From assembly GCA_039881145.1 (NCBI GenBank), contig JAYKKI010000090.1:5739501-5803500 (forward strand): DNA of 64,000 nt, given 5' to 3'. Origin of the DNA: Druceiella hillmani. Its lineage: Eukaryota > Arthropoda > Insecta > Lepidoptera > Hepialidae. The notes below the pieces were generated by a model. That model was not told where the DNA came from. It searched no databases and saw only the letters and a program-made list of their open reading frames with translations. Shown piece after piece: positions 39,279-51,600 of this stretch (positions are counted from its first letter, which is position 1; the number at the start of each line of letters is the position of its first letter). Position numbers and translations under genes: made by a program.

Positions 39279-41913
39279 CAACATCTGTGTATCTATCTAT
39301 TCGCTTATAACTTTAGTTCTATTTTATGGATTTGGGTGCTGTGTTCAATATCTTAAAGCTTATTTATCTAAAATGTTTTTATGTGTAATACTTTAGTGTA
39401 GATGCTTAAAATACAGTGTGAATATTTGTGAGGTGTGCCCTTGAACGCGAATAGCCACAAAGCGCTTAGGATGATGAGGCGACGGTGAGAAGAATTAAAT
39501 TTTGTCAGAAAGAGGAGATCACAACGTGAGCATAGCGGCGAGAAAAAAATTAACGTAGGATGGAGAAATATGAAAAACTGTATTTCTATACTACCTCCTT
39601 CTAATCGCCACTCGTATTATAAGACTATATTAAATTTCTAGAAAAGTGCACTTTATTATAAGTTATTTTTTCACTATTTTAATTTTTTAATTATGAATTA
39701 ATTCATAATAAATATTGTTTTGGAAATGATAAGGTAAACCATCTTCATGATTTAGTTTCTAAAAAATTCGATTTACCAATTATTTGTGCACAAGTTACGT
39801 TTTTTACAATGAACATCTTGCTGGTTTATATCACTACACAATTAATGTCCAATAGGAACGAAAAAAGTGAACTAAAACATCAATATTACTTAAACAATAA
39901 ACTGCTTGGAGTAAAGTGAAACAACAATAGAACTTAAATAAGTAACTGCTAAGAGTAAACGAAAACATCAATAAAAATTTAAATAAGTAATTGCTAAAAG
40001 TAAACTAAAACACCAATAAAACTTGAACGAGTGAAATAAGTAAAAAATTAAAGTGTCTTCAATGGCCAGGTAGAAGTCAAAATTCTACAACAGTTTTATT
40101 TCGCTTCTTCAAATATAATTGAAGCAGTAGATGTAATAAAATAAATTATACAGGTAGTGATTAATAACACCCATGTTTTTATAATTGGTACTACAGTATT
40201 ATTTTACAATCGTATTTTCAAGTTTATCAACTTAATAAATATAATTATCATACTAATCATACACAATAATTGTATTAATTACGGATAGTAATTAAAAAAT
40301 CACTGTTTATTACTTGTGTATATTTTATTTTCTTCATGTTATTTTAAGAAAAATGCTACAAATCATCTTTCATTCATTAAGATGTTTACACACGATAAAA
40401 TAAGAAATATAATGATAATCCGACGAACTTTACTTGCGTACTCTAACGAATATCTGCTATGGACTATTATAATCAAGTATAACTTACAGCACAGTCAATT
40501 GAGAGTAGTTGACGACACAATAATTGACCATCTCTTCAAAACCCAGAATGCTTCGATAAGAATTATTATTAAAAAAATATAGTTATCCCATTGACTTATT
40601 ACTAACAGATTTTCCGGTACTTGATTTCACCCATTACTTATTAGGTGCACGCTTTCCACAAAAAAAAGACGATCGTAAGCATTCAAAACTAAATGCGTCA
40701 GCATGGTGATATGCTGCTGACCAAAACCAGATCAAGTATGGACAAAAACATACATTTCTTGTCCCAAAAATTTACAATGTACTCACTTGAACTCCCAGAA
40801 ATTAAACATACAACAGATGTGCCAGTCAAAATATTGGTTACCCGCTGGCTCCTTGTCCAAACACAAATAGGATACGGAAAATGTTTTATCATCACCGTTG
40901 TTCGGTATAACATTTTGCTTAATAAATACGGACACCCTGGAATATGCCATACTGCTAGTTGAACTGAAATATGCAGACGAATTGTTTTTAACCTTTTAGC
41001 AGTCTCACATCGTAATTGTAAAAAAACATTTCAAATTGAATTACTACAAATCAAATTTCAGACTTAAAGGATCACCACAGTTAGTTATACTCTGGTTCAC
41101 TCGTAATTTCCCTATAATTAAATTGCAATTAAACGTACGCAATTTAATATCACACTGCAGAAATAGAAATCAATTTTAAAAAACTGGCATTTTTTGGAAT
41201 ATACAGAACCAAACAATGTAGTGACTGGCTATCAAGAAATTGCAAAAAAATAAAAAGATACATTTTGTGATGATAACGGAAAAGAAAGGCTGTCTTCATA
41301 AACGCGTATATATTGCATTTTTAATACATCAGAAAGACTAAAAAATATTAATAACCGTTATGTGTAGTTGATCCCTTAGTGAATGATGTGTGCATTCGTG
41401 CTCTGTGATTTCGTTGATAAATATTGTTTTTATCCCATACTTAATAAGACAAGATAACTATAAACAAGATATAATATACAGAACAAGATAAATATTGAGA
41501 CAAATATAAGAGAAACTCAATAGCGCTTCTGGTATTTTTACATAAGTATGGAAGAGAAGGATCGTACTTATTGGTGCCTAGGTTTAATAAGAGTATAATG
41601 AGTTATTTTAATAACATTGCGCTTACAAAAATATTATTGATAAAAGTAATAACAGAGACAAAAAATATCTACATCGAACAGATATCCACATCAACTTCCC
41701 AAATAACAATGAATTATAGATATGCACCATAAACAAGTTTGCTTTTGAAATTAAACAAATTAAGTTTTTTTGAGAAAGTAATGTTCATTTTGTCTAAAAA
41801 TAAATTACATAGCATTAATTACATCTATAGTCATTTTTTCTAGGAAATTGTAATAGACAAATACGCTTTGCATCTACCAATTTTCTTCTATAGGTTACAA
41901 AATGTACTTCTAT

Positions 41914-41916
<3 letters not shown>
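39278..41916. other. No gene seen
   Basis: AT-rich. The plus frame 40693-40962 and its antisense partner show no recognisable domain. 39890-40030 has a loose repeat of AGTAAACTAAAACA(T/C)CAATA-like words. Confidence 0.45.
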
Positions 41917-41981
<65 letters not shown>

Positions 41982-41986
41982 ATATA

Positions 41987-42036
<50 letters not shown>

Positions 42037-42055
42037 CACATATGTATATATATAG
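41917..42055. repeat. (TA)n microsatellite
   Basis: About 139 bp of TA dinucleotides with GTGTA and GTATAC variants, directly upstream of the polypyrimidine block. Confidence 0.97.
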
Positions 42056-42140
42056 TACGAGGTGACCGAGCGATGCACGGTGTATGTCGAGTTTCCCATA
42101 GGAACATTAAATTGTTTCATGGTATTAGATTTAGTTTTAG

Positions 42141-43188
42141 ATTTTCTTCCCCTTCCCCATCCCTTTCTCCTTCCCCTTTGCCTTAGCTTTCGCCTTCGAC
42201 CTTCGGTCTCGCCTTCCCCTCGCCTTCCCGTTCGCCTTTGCGTTCGCGTTCGCTTTCACCTTTGCGTTTTCGCCTTCGCGTTCACCTTCGCGTTCGCCTT
42301 TCACTTCCCCTTCGCCTTCCACTACACCTTCCCATTCCCCTTCCTCTCCCCTCATCTTCACCTTCCTTTATCCCTCCCCATCTCTCTCCACATACCACTT
42401 CCGCGACCTTCCCCTCCACCTTCCCTTCTCCCTTCCCCTCACCCTTCCTACCCCCTTCCCCTTCCTTTCTCCTTCACACCCTCATCAAACCCTTCCTCAT
42501 CCCGTCTTCTCCATCCTCTTCTCATCCTCTTCCCGTTCACCTACCCCTTCAGGTTCCTCTTGCCATTCCCCTTCCCCTCCCTCTCCTCCTCCCTAGCCCT
42601 GTCCACGTACCAATTCTCCCTTCCCTTTGCCCTTCTCCTTCCCCTTCCATTTTCCTACATATTCCACTTTCACCCGCCCCCCTTCCCCATCCCCTCCACC
42701 TTCACATCCTTACCATACCCTTCCCCTTCTCCTCTTCGCCCTCTCCTCTTCTTCTTCCCCTTCCTCTTCCCCTTCCCCGACCCCTTCCCTTCACCCACCT
42801 CTTGCCCCTTCGGCTTCCCCTTGCCATTCCCCTTCCCTTCCTCTCTCCCTTTCCCTTACCTTCCACTTCCCCTTTTCGTTCTGCTCCGCCTCAACCCCCT
42901 CTCCCTTCCTCTCCACCACCCCTTCCCCGTGCTCTTCCTCTTCACCATTACCTTCTCCTTCTCCATCTCCCCTTCCCGTTCCCTTTCCGCTCCCGCTCCC
43001 GCTCCGCTTCTCCTTCCACTTCCCCTCGCCCTCTCCCTCACCCTCTCCCTCCCCCTCCCCACCTCTCCCCTTCCACTTCCCCTTCCGTTTCCACTTCTCG
43101 TTCCCCTCCCCCTCCCCCTCCCCATCCTCCCCTTCCCCTTCCCCTTCCCTCCCCTTCCCCTTTCCCCTCCCCCTCCCCTTCCCCTTCA
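42141..43188. repeat. About 1 kb polypyrimidine (C/T) tract on plus strand
   Basis: Nearly every base on the plus strand is C or T. The first part is interrupted by regular TTCGCC/GTTCGC words and the rest is built from CCTTCCCC- and CCCTTC-like blocks. It is a degenerate hexanucleotide-like satellite rather than a simple pure repeat. The open frames across it (Pro/Ser/Leu/Phe-rich on plus, Gly/Glu/Arg/Lys-rich on minus, up to 386 codons) are by-products of missing stop codons in C/T-only sequence. Confidence 0.95.
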
Positions 43189-43432
43189 ACAATTGCAACG
43201 AATCTTTGGATTGATTGAATGAAACGTTAAAATGTTCATTCAATAATTTTTTTTTATTTTTAGAGTTCCGTCACTCGAAAGGGAGAACACGAAATCCTTA
43301 TAAGGTCACCTGTATGTCCATCCATCTATCCATCGGCCACAGCTGCTTGAACTTGGAATAATAATACAGCATATAAACTCTCACATACTCGTATTTCAGT
43401 GGTTAACAGTCTATTATATTAAATTAGACTAG

Positions 43433-43855
43433 CGTGACCCGTGCGAAGTCTTCGCATTATTTATTCCTTTATGAAGCTCAGATGACAGATCAAACAAATA
43501 TTTTACTAAAATTGACATATAGAGGCGCAAGTATGAAAAGCATTGAGCTAAAGCGCCACTTTATTTATACGTGAGTGGATTTGAAATTAAACAAAAATTT
43601 TACCGACCGTCAATCATATTGACGTTGAGCCGTTAGATGGCAGCATTGCTGTTTTGTGTATATAATTTTAATAATTAATTAATTTGCAAAAACAATAGCA
43701 ATAATATTTTTTTTAGTTGTGGATGCCGGTAGAGCAAGCAATTATCTATAAAATGATATATAATTTATGTGGATTAGTTGTGAGGTTTTTTCTAAAAAGG
43801 GAGTGTAACATCTTAACCTTAGCGTATTAATATATATGATGATGATGATGATACA
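43433..43855 (+). mobile_element. Retroposed repeat with (GAT)n tail (copy 2)
   Basis: From ACTAGCGTGACCCGTGCGAAG (first base 43431-43433) to (GAT)n at about 43838-43852. It matches the minus strand of 3584-4087 except for a deletion of about 100 bp after the GCGAAGTCTTCGC block. The inner part contains GAGTGGATTTGAAATTAAAC and GCCGTTAGATGGCAGCATTG. It carries no coding frame. It is non-autonomous, plausibly mobilised by an RTE-type LINE. Confidence 0.8.
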
Positions 43856-44925
43856 GAAGTTGTGGAGGGCACAAATTTAATAATTGCGATGCGATGTCAA
43901 TTTAAAGATCAAATTACAAGGATTCCTAAATATTTTTTAGAATTATATGTTAAATAGTTCTGAAGATATTCAAAATGTACACAATTTTGTACATTTTCAA
44001 TATCTCCTTCTATCTATCTATCTTATTTCTACCTAATAATATGTATAGCCCCACCCCCTTCTAACTTTGAATCTGCTCCTCAGAATTATGAAAAAAGCCG
44101 TGTTTCTAGAAGAAGATCTAAAATTTACCGTTAAATATAAATATTATTCAAAATCTCATCTTTTTTTGAGAAAATTCCAATATCTTTAGCCTGGTGAAAA
44201 ATATACTACATATATATATTTTAAATAGATATTTGGTGAAAAATTATAATGACATTTGTTAAAAGTTTAATAAAAATGATATCACATGGTGCTCGTTTTA
44301 TACTGAAAACTGAGATATGAACTGAGACTGAAAACTGAGATGATATTTTGTTTTTATTGTCATCGTTTTCAGTATTAAATGAACCAGCATTCACACGTTT
44401 TATACTGAAAATGATGACAATAAAAACAAAATATTTTTATTGTCATCGTTTTCAGTTCTAGCTCTACACTGCACAGCTACATTGTCTCCTAAATAATTGC
44501 TTGTTGTGAATGTTGTGACTGTACCACTACATATACAAATAGGTGAAAATTTTTGTTGACAAGAAAGAATGTGGTAGATATTGATTCTGCCGCAATTCCA
44601 TAAGTGTACCATTAAACTTAATACGGCTGCGGTAAAAAAGGAGGAATGTATAAGACGAAGATATTTTTCATATTATGGGAGTAATAATTTATTTTCCTAA
44701 AAAAATTATTTTTCATTTTCCTTATTTTCGCTGTATTTACGCTGTATTTTAAAAATTTAATTGTTGTAAAAAAAATTAAGGAATACACTGAATTAGCTGC
44801 AAGACAACACGCTCTGTAACTTGGAGCTACGATCCACTTACGAAATACGAATTTGATGTACGATAATTTATTCCTTTGTATCCAATGAATAGCGACTTTC
44901 TTTGTCCGTCTGAAATAAAGAAATA
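43856..44925. other. No gene; hairpin-forming repeats
   Basis: 44344-44376 (ATATTTTGTTTTTATTGTCATC...) is inverted at 44401-44434 and repeated again directly after it, giving a strong potential hairpin. Otherwise AT-rich. Confidence 0.5.
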
Positions 44926-45074
44926 AAGTAAGTTTCATGACAATTCCCTCAATATTTTACGTCGATCCATATCGATCATGTTTTTTTTATGTAGAATAAT
45001 GAATATTTACAATCGATGCCGCTTAAGCTTCAAGCAACGCTGGATACTGTACGAAAAACTGTAAAATTAAAATT

Positions 45075-45115
<41 letters not shown>

Positions 45116-45292
45116 GTATATAATTAAAAACTTGTATATAAAGAAATAGAGTAAGTTTCATGACAATTCCCTCAATATTTTACGTCGATCCTTATCGATC
45201 ATTTTTTTTATGTAGAATAATGAATATTTACAATCGATGCCGCTTAAGCTTCAAGCAATGCTGGATACTGTACGAAAAACTGTAAAATTCAA

Positions 45293-45343
<51 letters not shown>

Positions 45344-45345
45344 CG
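44926..45345. repeat. 223-bp direct duplication, each copy ending in (TA)n
   Basis: AGTTTCATGACAATTCCCTC starts at 44931 and again at 45154. Both copies run through CGATGCCGCTTAAGCTTCAA and end in TA tracts (45078-45112 and 45296-45341). The unit therefore includes its own microsatellite. Confidence 0.93.
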
Positions 45346-45407
45346 ATTAAAGATAGAACACGACAGCTTAGATGAAGGCAGAACAGGATAGTGACAAATA
45401 ATTGAGA

Positions 45408-45578
45408 TAGGAGTATCTCTCCCAGAAAAATTTTGAAGACATAAATCGACGGTGCATTTCGAATCTCGGAGTTAATTTTGTTCCAGAGTTTGATAGGATG
45501 TATGGTGAATGAAACGGACCACTGCACAAACGTAAAAGGAGAGTGCGCGAAGAGTGGTGTCATGATGTCGTGGTGACG
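45408..45578 (-). pseudogene. Non-LTR retrotransposon, reverse-transcriptase C-terminal fragment
   Basis: The minus-strand frame (open 45713-45228) contains RHHDIMTPLF, then HPIKLWNKINSEIRNAPSIY followed by VFKIFLGEILL. The LWN..P.EIRN.PS...FK pattern is the conserved tail of reverse transcriptases from insect non-LTR elements. Only about 57 residues match, and the flanking hydrophobic and Tyr/Ile-rich stretches are unrelated. No catalytic motif is present, so this is a short 3' relic. Confidence 0.7.
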
Positions 45579-45809
45579 TGATGACCACGACCACTCTGCA
45601 AAGTGTGTAATTACAAAGAAGAAGAATAGTGAAGGAATACTTACTAGTAGAAACAGTATTACTATGCAGAGGAATAAAGAGAAATTACAAATATAACCCA
45701 AAGCCATAATCATCCGAAGATTTCAATGTAGAATTAAGGTAAATTGCACTGTGTGACTTCTTAGAAAGTATAGAATATATAAATTGCACCAGTCACTTAT
45801 TTCCATTCA

Positions 45810-46440
45810 GTTAAGGAATAACGAAGAAATATTGTTTCATCCAGCAGAGATACCAAAGACTCCAAACGTAAGAGAGACTCAAAACTTGATCCATGACCGT
45901 AAACACCTAAAGCTTTGAGTGAAGATTATGATAAAAAAACAGTGGGACCCCTTAAAATATTGATATGGAATATAAAACTTACACCAATCGATTCAGTTAA
46001 GAAATAACGCAGAAATACTGTTTCATGACGCAAAGATACAAAAGATTCAAAATGTAAGAGGTATTCAAAACCTAATCCATAACTGTAAGTACCTAAGGCT
46101 TTGAATGAAGATTACGATAAAATATACTGTGGGACTCCTTCAAAATATTCATAAGAACAGAATATATAAATTGCACCGATCATTGATTACCGCCCAGTTA
46201 AGAAATAACGCAGAAATACTGTTTCATGACGCAAAGATACAAAAGATTCAAAATGTAAGAGGGATTCAAAACCTAATCCATAATTGTAAGTACCTAAGGC
46301 TTTGAATGAAGGTTACGATAAAATATACTGTGGGACTCCTTCAAAATATTAATAAGAACAGAATATATAAATTGCACCAATCATTGATTACCGCCCAGTT
46401 AAGAAATAACGCAGAAATACTTTTTCATCAAGACCAAAAA
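45810..46440. repeat. Tandem repeat, about 186-201 bp unit, 3-4 copies
   Basis: GTTAAGAAATAACGCAGAAA begins units at 45810, 45996, 46197 and 46398, the last being truncated. Units carry CTGTTTCATGACGCAAAGAT and TAAGTACCTAAGGCTTTGAA, and the second and third are nearly identical. The frame at 46105-46305 lies in the repeat and shows no conserved domain. Confidence 0.92.
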
Positions 46441-46539
46441 GCGAACTCTGCCTAATTATCGACCTATACACGATACGACTTCGGAATGATTGAAGTAAAA
46501 TTAGCAATGTTTTTAGGAGAGTATTATTTTTAAACTATA

Positions 46540-47622
46540 ATCAAGGCGTATTCAACCTGTATTCAAGGCGTATTTTAGAATGTCCCGAATTAGCCTGTAT
46601 TCAAGACGTATTTTAGAATGTCCCGAATTAGCCTATATTCAAGACGTATTTTAGAATGTCCCGAATTAGCCTATATTCAAGACGTATTTTAGAATGTCCC
46701 GTATTAGCCTATATTCAAGGCGTATTTTAGAATGTCCCGAATTAGCCTATATTCAAGACGTATTTTAGAATGTCCCGAATTAGCCTATATTCAAGACGTA
46801 TTTTAGAATGTCCCGAATTAGCCTATATTCAAGACGTATTTTAGAATGTCCCGAATTAGCCTATATTCAAGACGTATTTTAGAATGTCCCGAATTAGCCT
46901 ATATTCAAGACGTATTTTAGAATGTCCCGAATTAGCCTATATTCAAGACGTATTTTAGAATGTCCCGAATTAGCCTATATTCAAGGCGTATTTTAGAATG
47001 TCCCGAATTAGCCTATATTCAAGACGTATTTTAGAATGTCCCGAATTAGCCTATATTCAAGACGTATTTTAGAATGTCCCGAATTAGCCTATATTCAAGA
47101 CGTATTTTAGAATGTCCCGAATTAGCCTATATTCAAGACGTATTTTAGAATGTCCCGAATTAGCCTATATTCAAGGCGTATTTTAGAATGTCCCGAATTA
47201 GCCTATATTCAAGACGTATTTTAGAATGTCCCGAATTAGCCTATATTCAAGACGTATTTTAGAATGTCCCGAATTAGCCTATATTCAAGACGTATTTTAG
47301 AATGTCCCGAATTAGCCTATATTCAAGACGTATTTTAGAATGTCCCGAATTAGCCTATATTCAAGACGTATTTTAGAATGTCCCGAATTAGCCTATATTC
47401 AAGGCGTATTTTAGAATGTCCCGAATTAGCCTATATTCAAGACGTATTTTAGAATGTCCCGAATTAGCCTATATTCAAGACGTATTTTAGAATGTCCCGA
47501 ATTAGCCTATATTCAAGACGTATTTTAGAATGTCCCGAATTAGCCTATATTCAAGACGTATTTTAGAATGTCCCGAATTAGCCTATATTCAAGACGCGTT
47601 TTAGAATGTCCCGAATTACCCG
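46540..47622. repeat. 38-bp minisatellite, about 28 copies
   Basis: The unit ATTAGCCTATATTCAAGACG + TATTTTAGAATGTCCCGA repeats with an exact 38-bp period through the whole block. Units are almost identical. A G variant (AAGGCG for AAGACG) appears at 46567, 46719, 46985, 47175 and 47403, always a multiple of 38 bp apart (4, 7, 5 and 6 units). Each unit has two CpG sites. The last unit (GACGCGTTTTAG) is the most diverged. Confidence 0.97.
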
Positions 47623-49778
47623 AGACAATTTATAATAAATAAATAAATAATTTGCGATCCCGAAAACGAGGTTTTAGGGATCTACGCAAAGTTATTAGAA
47701 AAAGTACAACGATGATTCTAAATGTCACAGTTTTTGAGATATTCACGAAATAAAATAATTTAATTTTAAACGAGCTATAGAACGCTCAATGCGCGAGGTA
47801 AATTTGCATTTAATAGATTTTAAAATGTTCATCTGTTCATATTTTCATTTACACAAACACCACGTAAAAACTACTAAATAGATATGCGTACATGAAAATT
47901 TCACTTTTTTATTTTTCAGGATAAAGAAAGTACATATAGTATATTTTATTGCAATTTAACGTTAGAAAGTTCTAAAAATATATGTTTTATAACCTATATA
48001 TTCGCACTAATATCAAGTAAAACTACTGAGAAAATTTACTCAGAGTTTCCACGCTTAAATTGTTTAGTACCTAGAAAAGAACCAAAAATATATTCTTATG
48101 ATATGAAATTTGAGAAATGAAGAAAGAAGTATCAATATACTGACACAACTCGTGCTGGTTAATATTACGAGAAAATATTTTGCAATCCAAGGAATAGTAT
48201 TCATGACGAACCGCATTTCACATTACTGCGTCCTTGCGTCTACCAAATAATTCGAAACTTAGAAAGATTAAAACAAAGGTAAAAGATTGTTTTAACTAAA
48301 ATAAAATTTAAAATATATGTATATTTTAAAATATATGTATATTTAATATATGTATATGTGTATTTCCTAATCGTTTAGAAAAAATGACAGTCAAAGTTTT
48401 AAAAACAATGTCAGCATAGAATAGTTGACTTTATTTGTATGCATAGAAATGTGCTACTAAAACTAATTAACTTCCAAAAAAAGTGTTAACCCCAAAAAAG
48501 TGATTTTTAAATCATAACATTATTAGTATTTAAATCATAACATTATTAGTTTTTTAAATCAAACTATTAATGTCCAGCGAAAGATATATCTGATAAACAT
48601 GTTAATTAAAAAAGTTAAATACATTGAAGAGCGTAAAGGTGACAACATATGTATGTTGTGTCAGGAAAAATAGGTTTATCTGATACGAATCAGCCATTTT
48701 TATTAGGATGAAATATGGAACCCTGAACACATGTTACCAGATTGCCTTGTCACACTTTATTATTATGCGTAACCAAATTTTTCAAAATGGTTGTCAATAA
48801 CACTTCTCGTTCAAGCAAACTTTTTCAAGCACATCGGAAGTTTTTCTCTTAGTAACACGCTTATTTTCACGTCTTTTAAGGATCCTAAAATTTTCTTCTA
48901 CATCAGAATTCCCAAATTTATCTCATACAAATTACATTACATCATAAAATTTGAAATCTAATGCCACGCGTTTCGGAAACTTATAAAATCGATTCCAAAA
49001 TTCATATGATACATTCAAAAAGTTATTTTAAAATTTTTAAAACTTCCAAAGAACTATTCACAACGATCTCATACGTGGCAAACAATCGATTAACGAACAC
49101 AAAACCGAAAGCAAATACAAGTACTTTGACCGACGTAAGTTAAAAGACACTGCTAATTGTAATTAATACGTTGCTCTCAAATGACTGATCAAATAATGCA
49201 TTATACTCTAAATATCAACAACATTTATGTTTGTTTGAAATTAAAACTAAACAAAACTACTAAAGGACAATGAACCATCAATCAAGATGATAAGACGTAA
49301 ACACTACGTCTATCGCCCATATACGTCCTGTTCTATGAGCAGCGAAAAACAATGTCGATAAGACGGTGCAAGTAAATATTCACATAGGCCATTGTCAAAA
49401 TTGTATATCGGTTACATCACTAATACACAGTTATTTCTTATATAAAACAATTTACACGCCAGATCACCTCCAAAATAAATGTAATAAGCTACCTATCAGG
49501 AGCACGCAATTGTTTTTAACACAAACACCTAATCGTATGCTATGTAAACTTGAGTGTCAAACCAAAATATTGACAGCCCCGTTTGCTATCGGTAAATTAT
49601 TCTCATAATGTAATAACGATGTTATGTGACATAATACTGATATGTACGAGTAATACGAAATGATGCAAGAGAGTGTGCCGTTAAATTCTGTTGTTGCCAT
49701 CTTGGTTATTTTGAGTTAGCTATTCATTATCTTTTCCTGTAGTGCATACATGAGTTTGCAAACAATACATCTACACGT
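47623..49778. other. No gene seen
   Basis: AT-rich, with short duplications such as AAATATATGTATATTTTAAA near 48305-48340 and AAATCATAACATTATTAGT at 48510-48555. No recognisable coding signal. Confidence 0.45.
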
Positions 49779-49821
49779 CGACCAAATGTTGCTATAACAT
49801 TTTATTAGCAACATTTGGTCG
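49779..49821. repeat. Perfect inverted repeat, 15-bp arms
   Basis: CGACCAAATGTTGCT (49779-49793) pairs with its complement at 49807-49821, with a 13-base loop. Confidence 0.88.
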
Positions 49822-50360
49822 AATAAATTTTGTCTTTGATTCTAGTTTATCTTTTTTATATTTATATTACAAATCATCCCTTTATTAAAAATATTTCCTA
49901 ATTTTTTATATCTAATGAAATCATTAATTCATTTTGAAAAACTCTTTCAATTATACACCATTTGATGGAGTTTGCGAAACAATATTTGCCACACTTACAT
50001 GTTTGGTAAAGTATATGTATTATCTTTTTTTTATATTTTACTACATGTTAATTGAGACCTTCGTCTAAAATATCTGCTTACAGAATTTAATTTACGTCTA
50101 AAACTATAGAAATTGTGAGGCTGTAACCGGCGGACACAGGGACGAATAAACGAGAAACGAACAACGTTCCTTTTTTACTATAGAATCTTAAAAAGTGAGT
50201 GATTATGGGAAGAAAATACCTGCCCAACACCAGTGTAACTACTAGGGTTCGGGTAGGGTTTTAGACATTTATAAACATTTAATGGTATATAAAATTTATA
50301 TTAAACTATTAATATGCCTTTCACAGGCGCCTATTTAAAAATATATTTTTGTGTGATATA
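49822..50360. other. No gene seen
   Basis: AT-rich stretch without identifiable features. Confidence 0.4.
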
Positions 50361-50364
50361 ACTA

Positions 50365-50700
50365 CAAATTAATTATTTGTTTTCCTTTACTTCTGCTCTG
50401 AAGCCTAGCTTCTTGGCAAATTTCATGATTCTAGATTAACAGGGCTTTGGTTTGGCAGGTTTGCGAGTGTGAAAATATGCGGCATAAATGGCCATATTTT
50501 TAGAATTCTTCTTGATTGCGTTAACCTAGCTTGATTTTTTACAACTCTAAGAGACCGTAGACCTAAGTATTTGATATTAACTTTAACTTGATAAGCTCAC
50601 GCGTTCCTGGAAAAAAAGGGTCTTGACAGACCGACAGACGGACAACGAGGGATCCTATAAAGGTCCATTTTTTACTTTTGAGATACGGACCCGTAAAATA
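50365..50700. repeat. Dispersed repeat family R1, copy 2
   Basis: Aligned with 9885-10205 (see that entry). This copy has a better preserved end: GGGTCTTGACAGACCGACAG, then ACGGACAACGAGGGATCCTA and GAGATACGGACCC. The order of these words is known from many insect interspersed repeats. Confidence 0.8.
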
Positions 50701-51238
50701 CAATATTATCATTACAATGATTCAGTTTACAATATTTTTAAATTATTGCAATCAAATCGATAAGACAAATTTTATGAAAATAAAGACATCGGAAATTAAG
50801 TGTAGAAAGAGGATTTACTGGAATTTACTATTAAGCTGGGCCACCTTCAAACCGACGGTAAGGATTGGATTTGACCAAAATCTGTTTCTGTATTTTATTT
50901 AAACTGGCAAGTAAACCATTGGGTCAATAGAGATAATAATTTCTTTAATTTCTAAAGAAAACTGCACCAACTCCAGTATACGCTCTGTACACCCAGATAT
51001 GTATACTAAAATAAGGTACAAAAAGAGAAAAGTCAACAACTCTTTGCAAAGTTCTAACTATTTAGAAATATGTAACAACCAACCCTCTTCTTATGTCTAA
51101 ATAGAAAAAAAGATACATTCGACAAAATATTCTAAATCCTTCAAATACTCTCAGCTTCATTTTACATTAAGAACAATATACCAAAAATCCTGAACGATTA
51201 CACATTTGTTAAAAATCTTATCTTCTCTGTGATATTCT

Positions 51239-51600
51239 TCATTTCTGAAGGTCACGTCCTTGAAAGACACTAATGACTATATATACGAGCTTCTTACGCT
51301 TTGTCCTGTTTTCAACTTCCCTTAGGGCGATTGTTACAGAAATGCCAATGATAACGGTTACTTGGTCACACCAATGGCTGGTTGATCGGCCGCGGATTAA
51401 TAGTCTTTCTTTCAACCTTGCCCACCACAATCAACTTTTCGAGGTTATCTGGTTACTGGCGGGCAATGTAACCAAAGTTTAAAATTAAATCCTTTAGTAA
51501 CAGGTTATGGGAAGTCTATTTTTGACGTTTAGCTACTCGAAGATAGACTTATTCGTTCTTTTGGCCATCAATGGTGTGCGGAATATCCTTCTCCAGCACC
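51239..51600 (-). pseudogene. Non-LTR retrotransposon C-terminal relic
   Basis: The conserved order after the reverse-transcriptase domain of insect LINEs can be read on the minus strand. A decayed IDGQKNE*VYLRVAKRQK segment (normally an NEWIR..TKV-like region) comes first, then FGYIARQ (normally AGHIAR). After a frameshift come RGRSTSHWCDQ (normally GRP.TRW.D), IGISVTIALREVENRTKRKK and GRDLQK. Stops and at least one frameshift make it non-coding. Upstream catalytic motifs were not found. Confidence 0.75.

Noticed and set aside
42062..43222. Open frames of up to 386 codons (Pro/Ser/Leu/Phe-rich on plus; Gly/Glu/Arg-rich on minus)
   Set aside because: They arise because C/T-only sequence cannot form stop codons in any plus-strand frame. 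All three frames are open together and none has a domain.
46540..47622. Possible CRISPR-like array (regular 38-bp spacing)
   Set aside because: There are no unique spacers: the whole 38-bp unit is repeated. This is a eukaryotic minisatellite.
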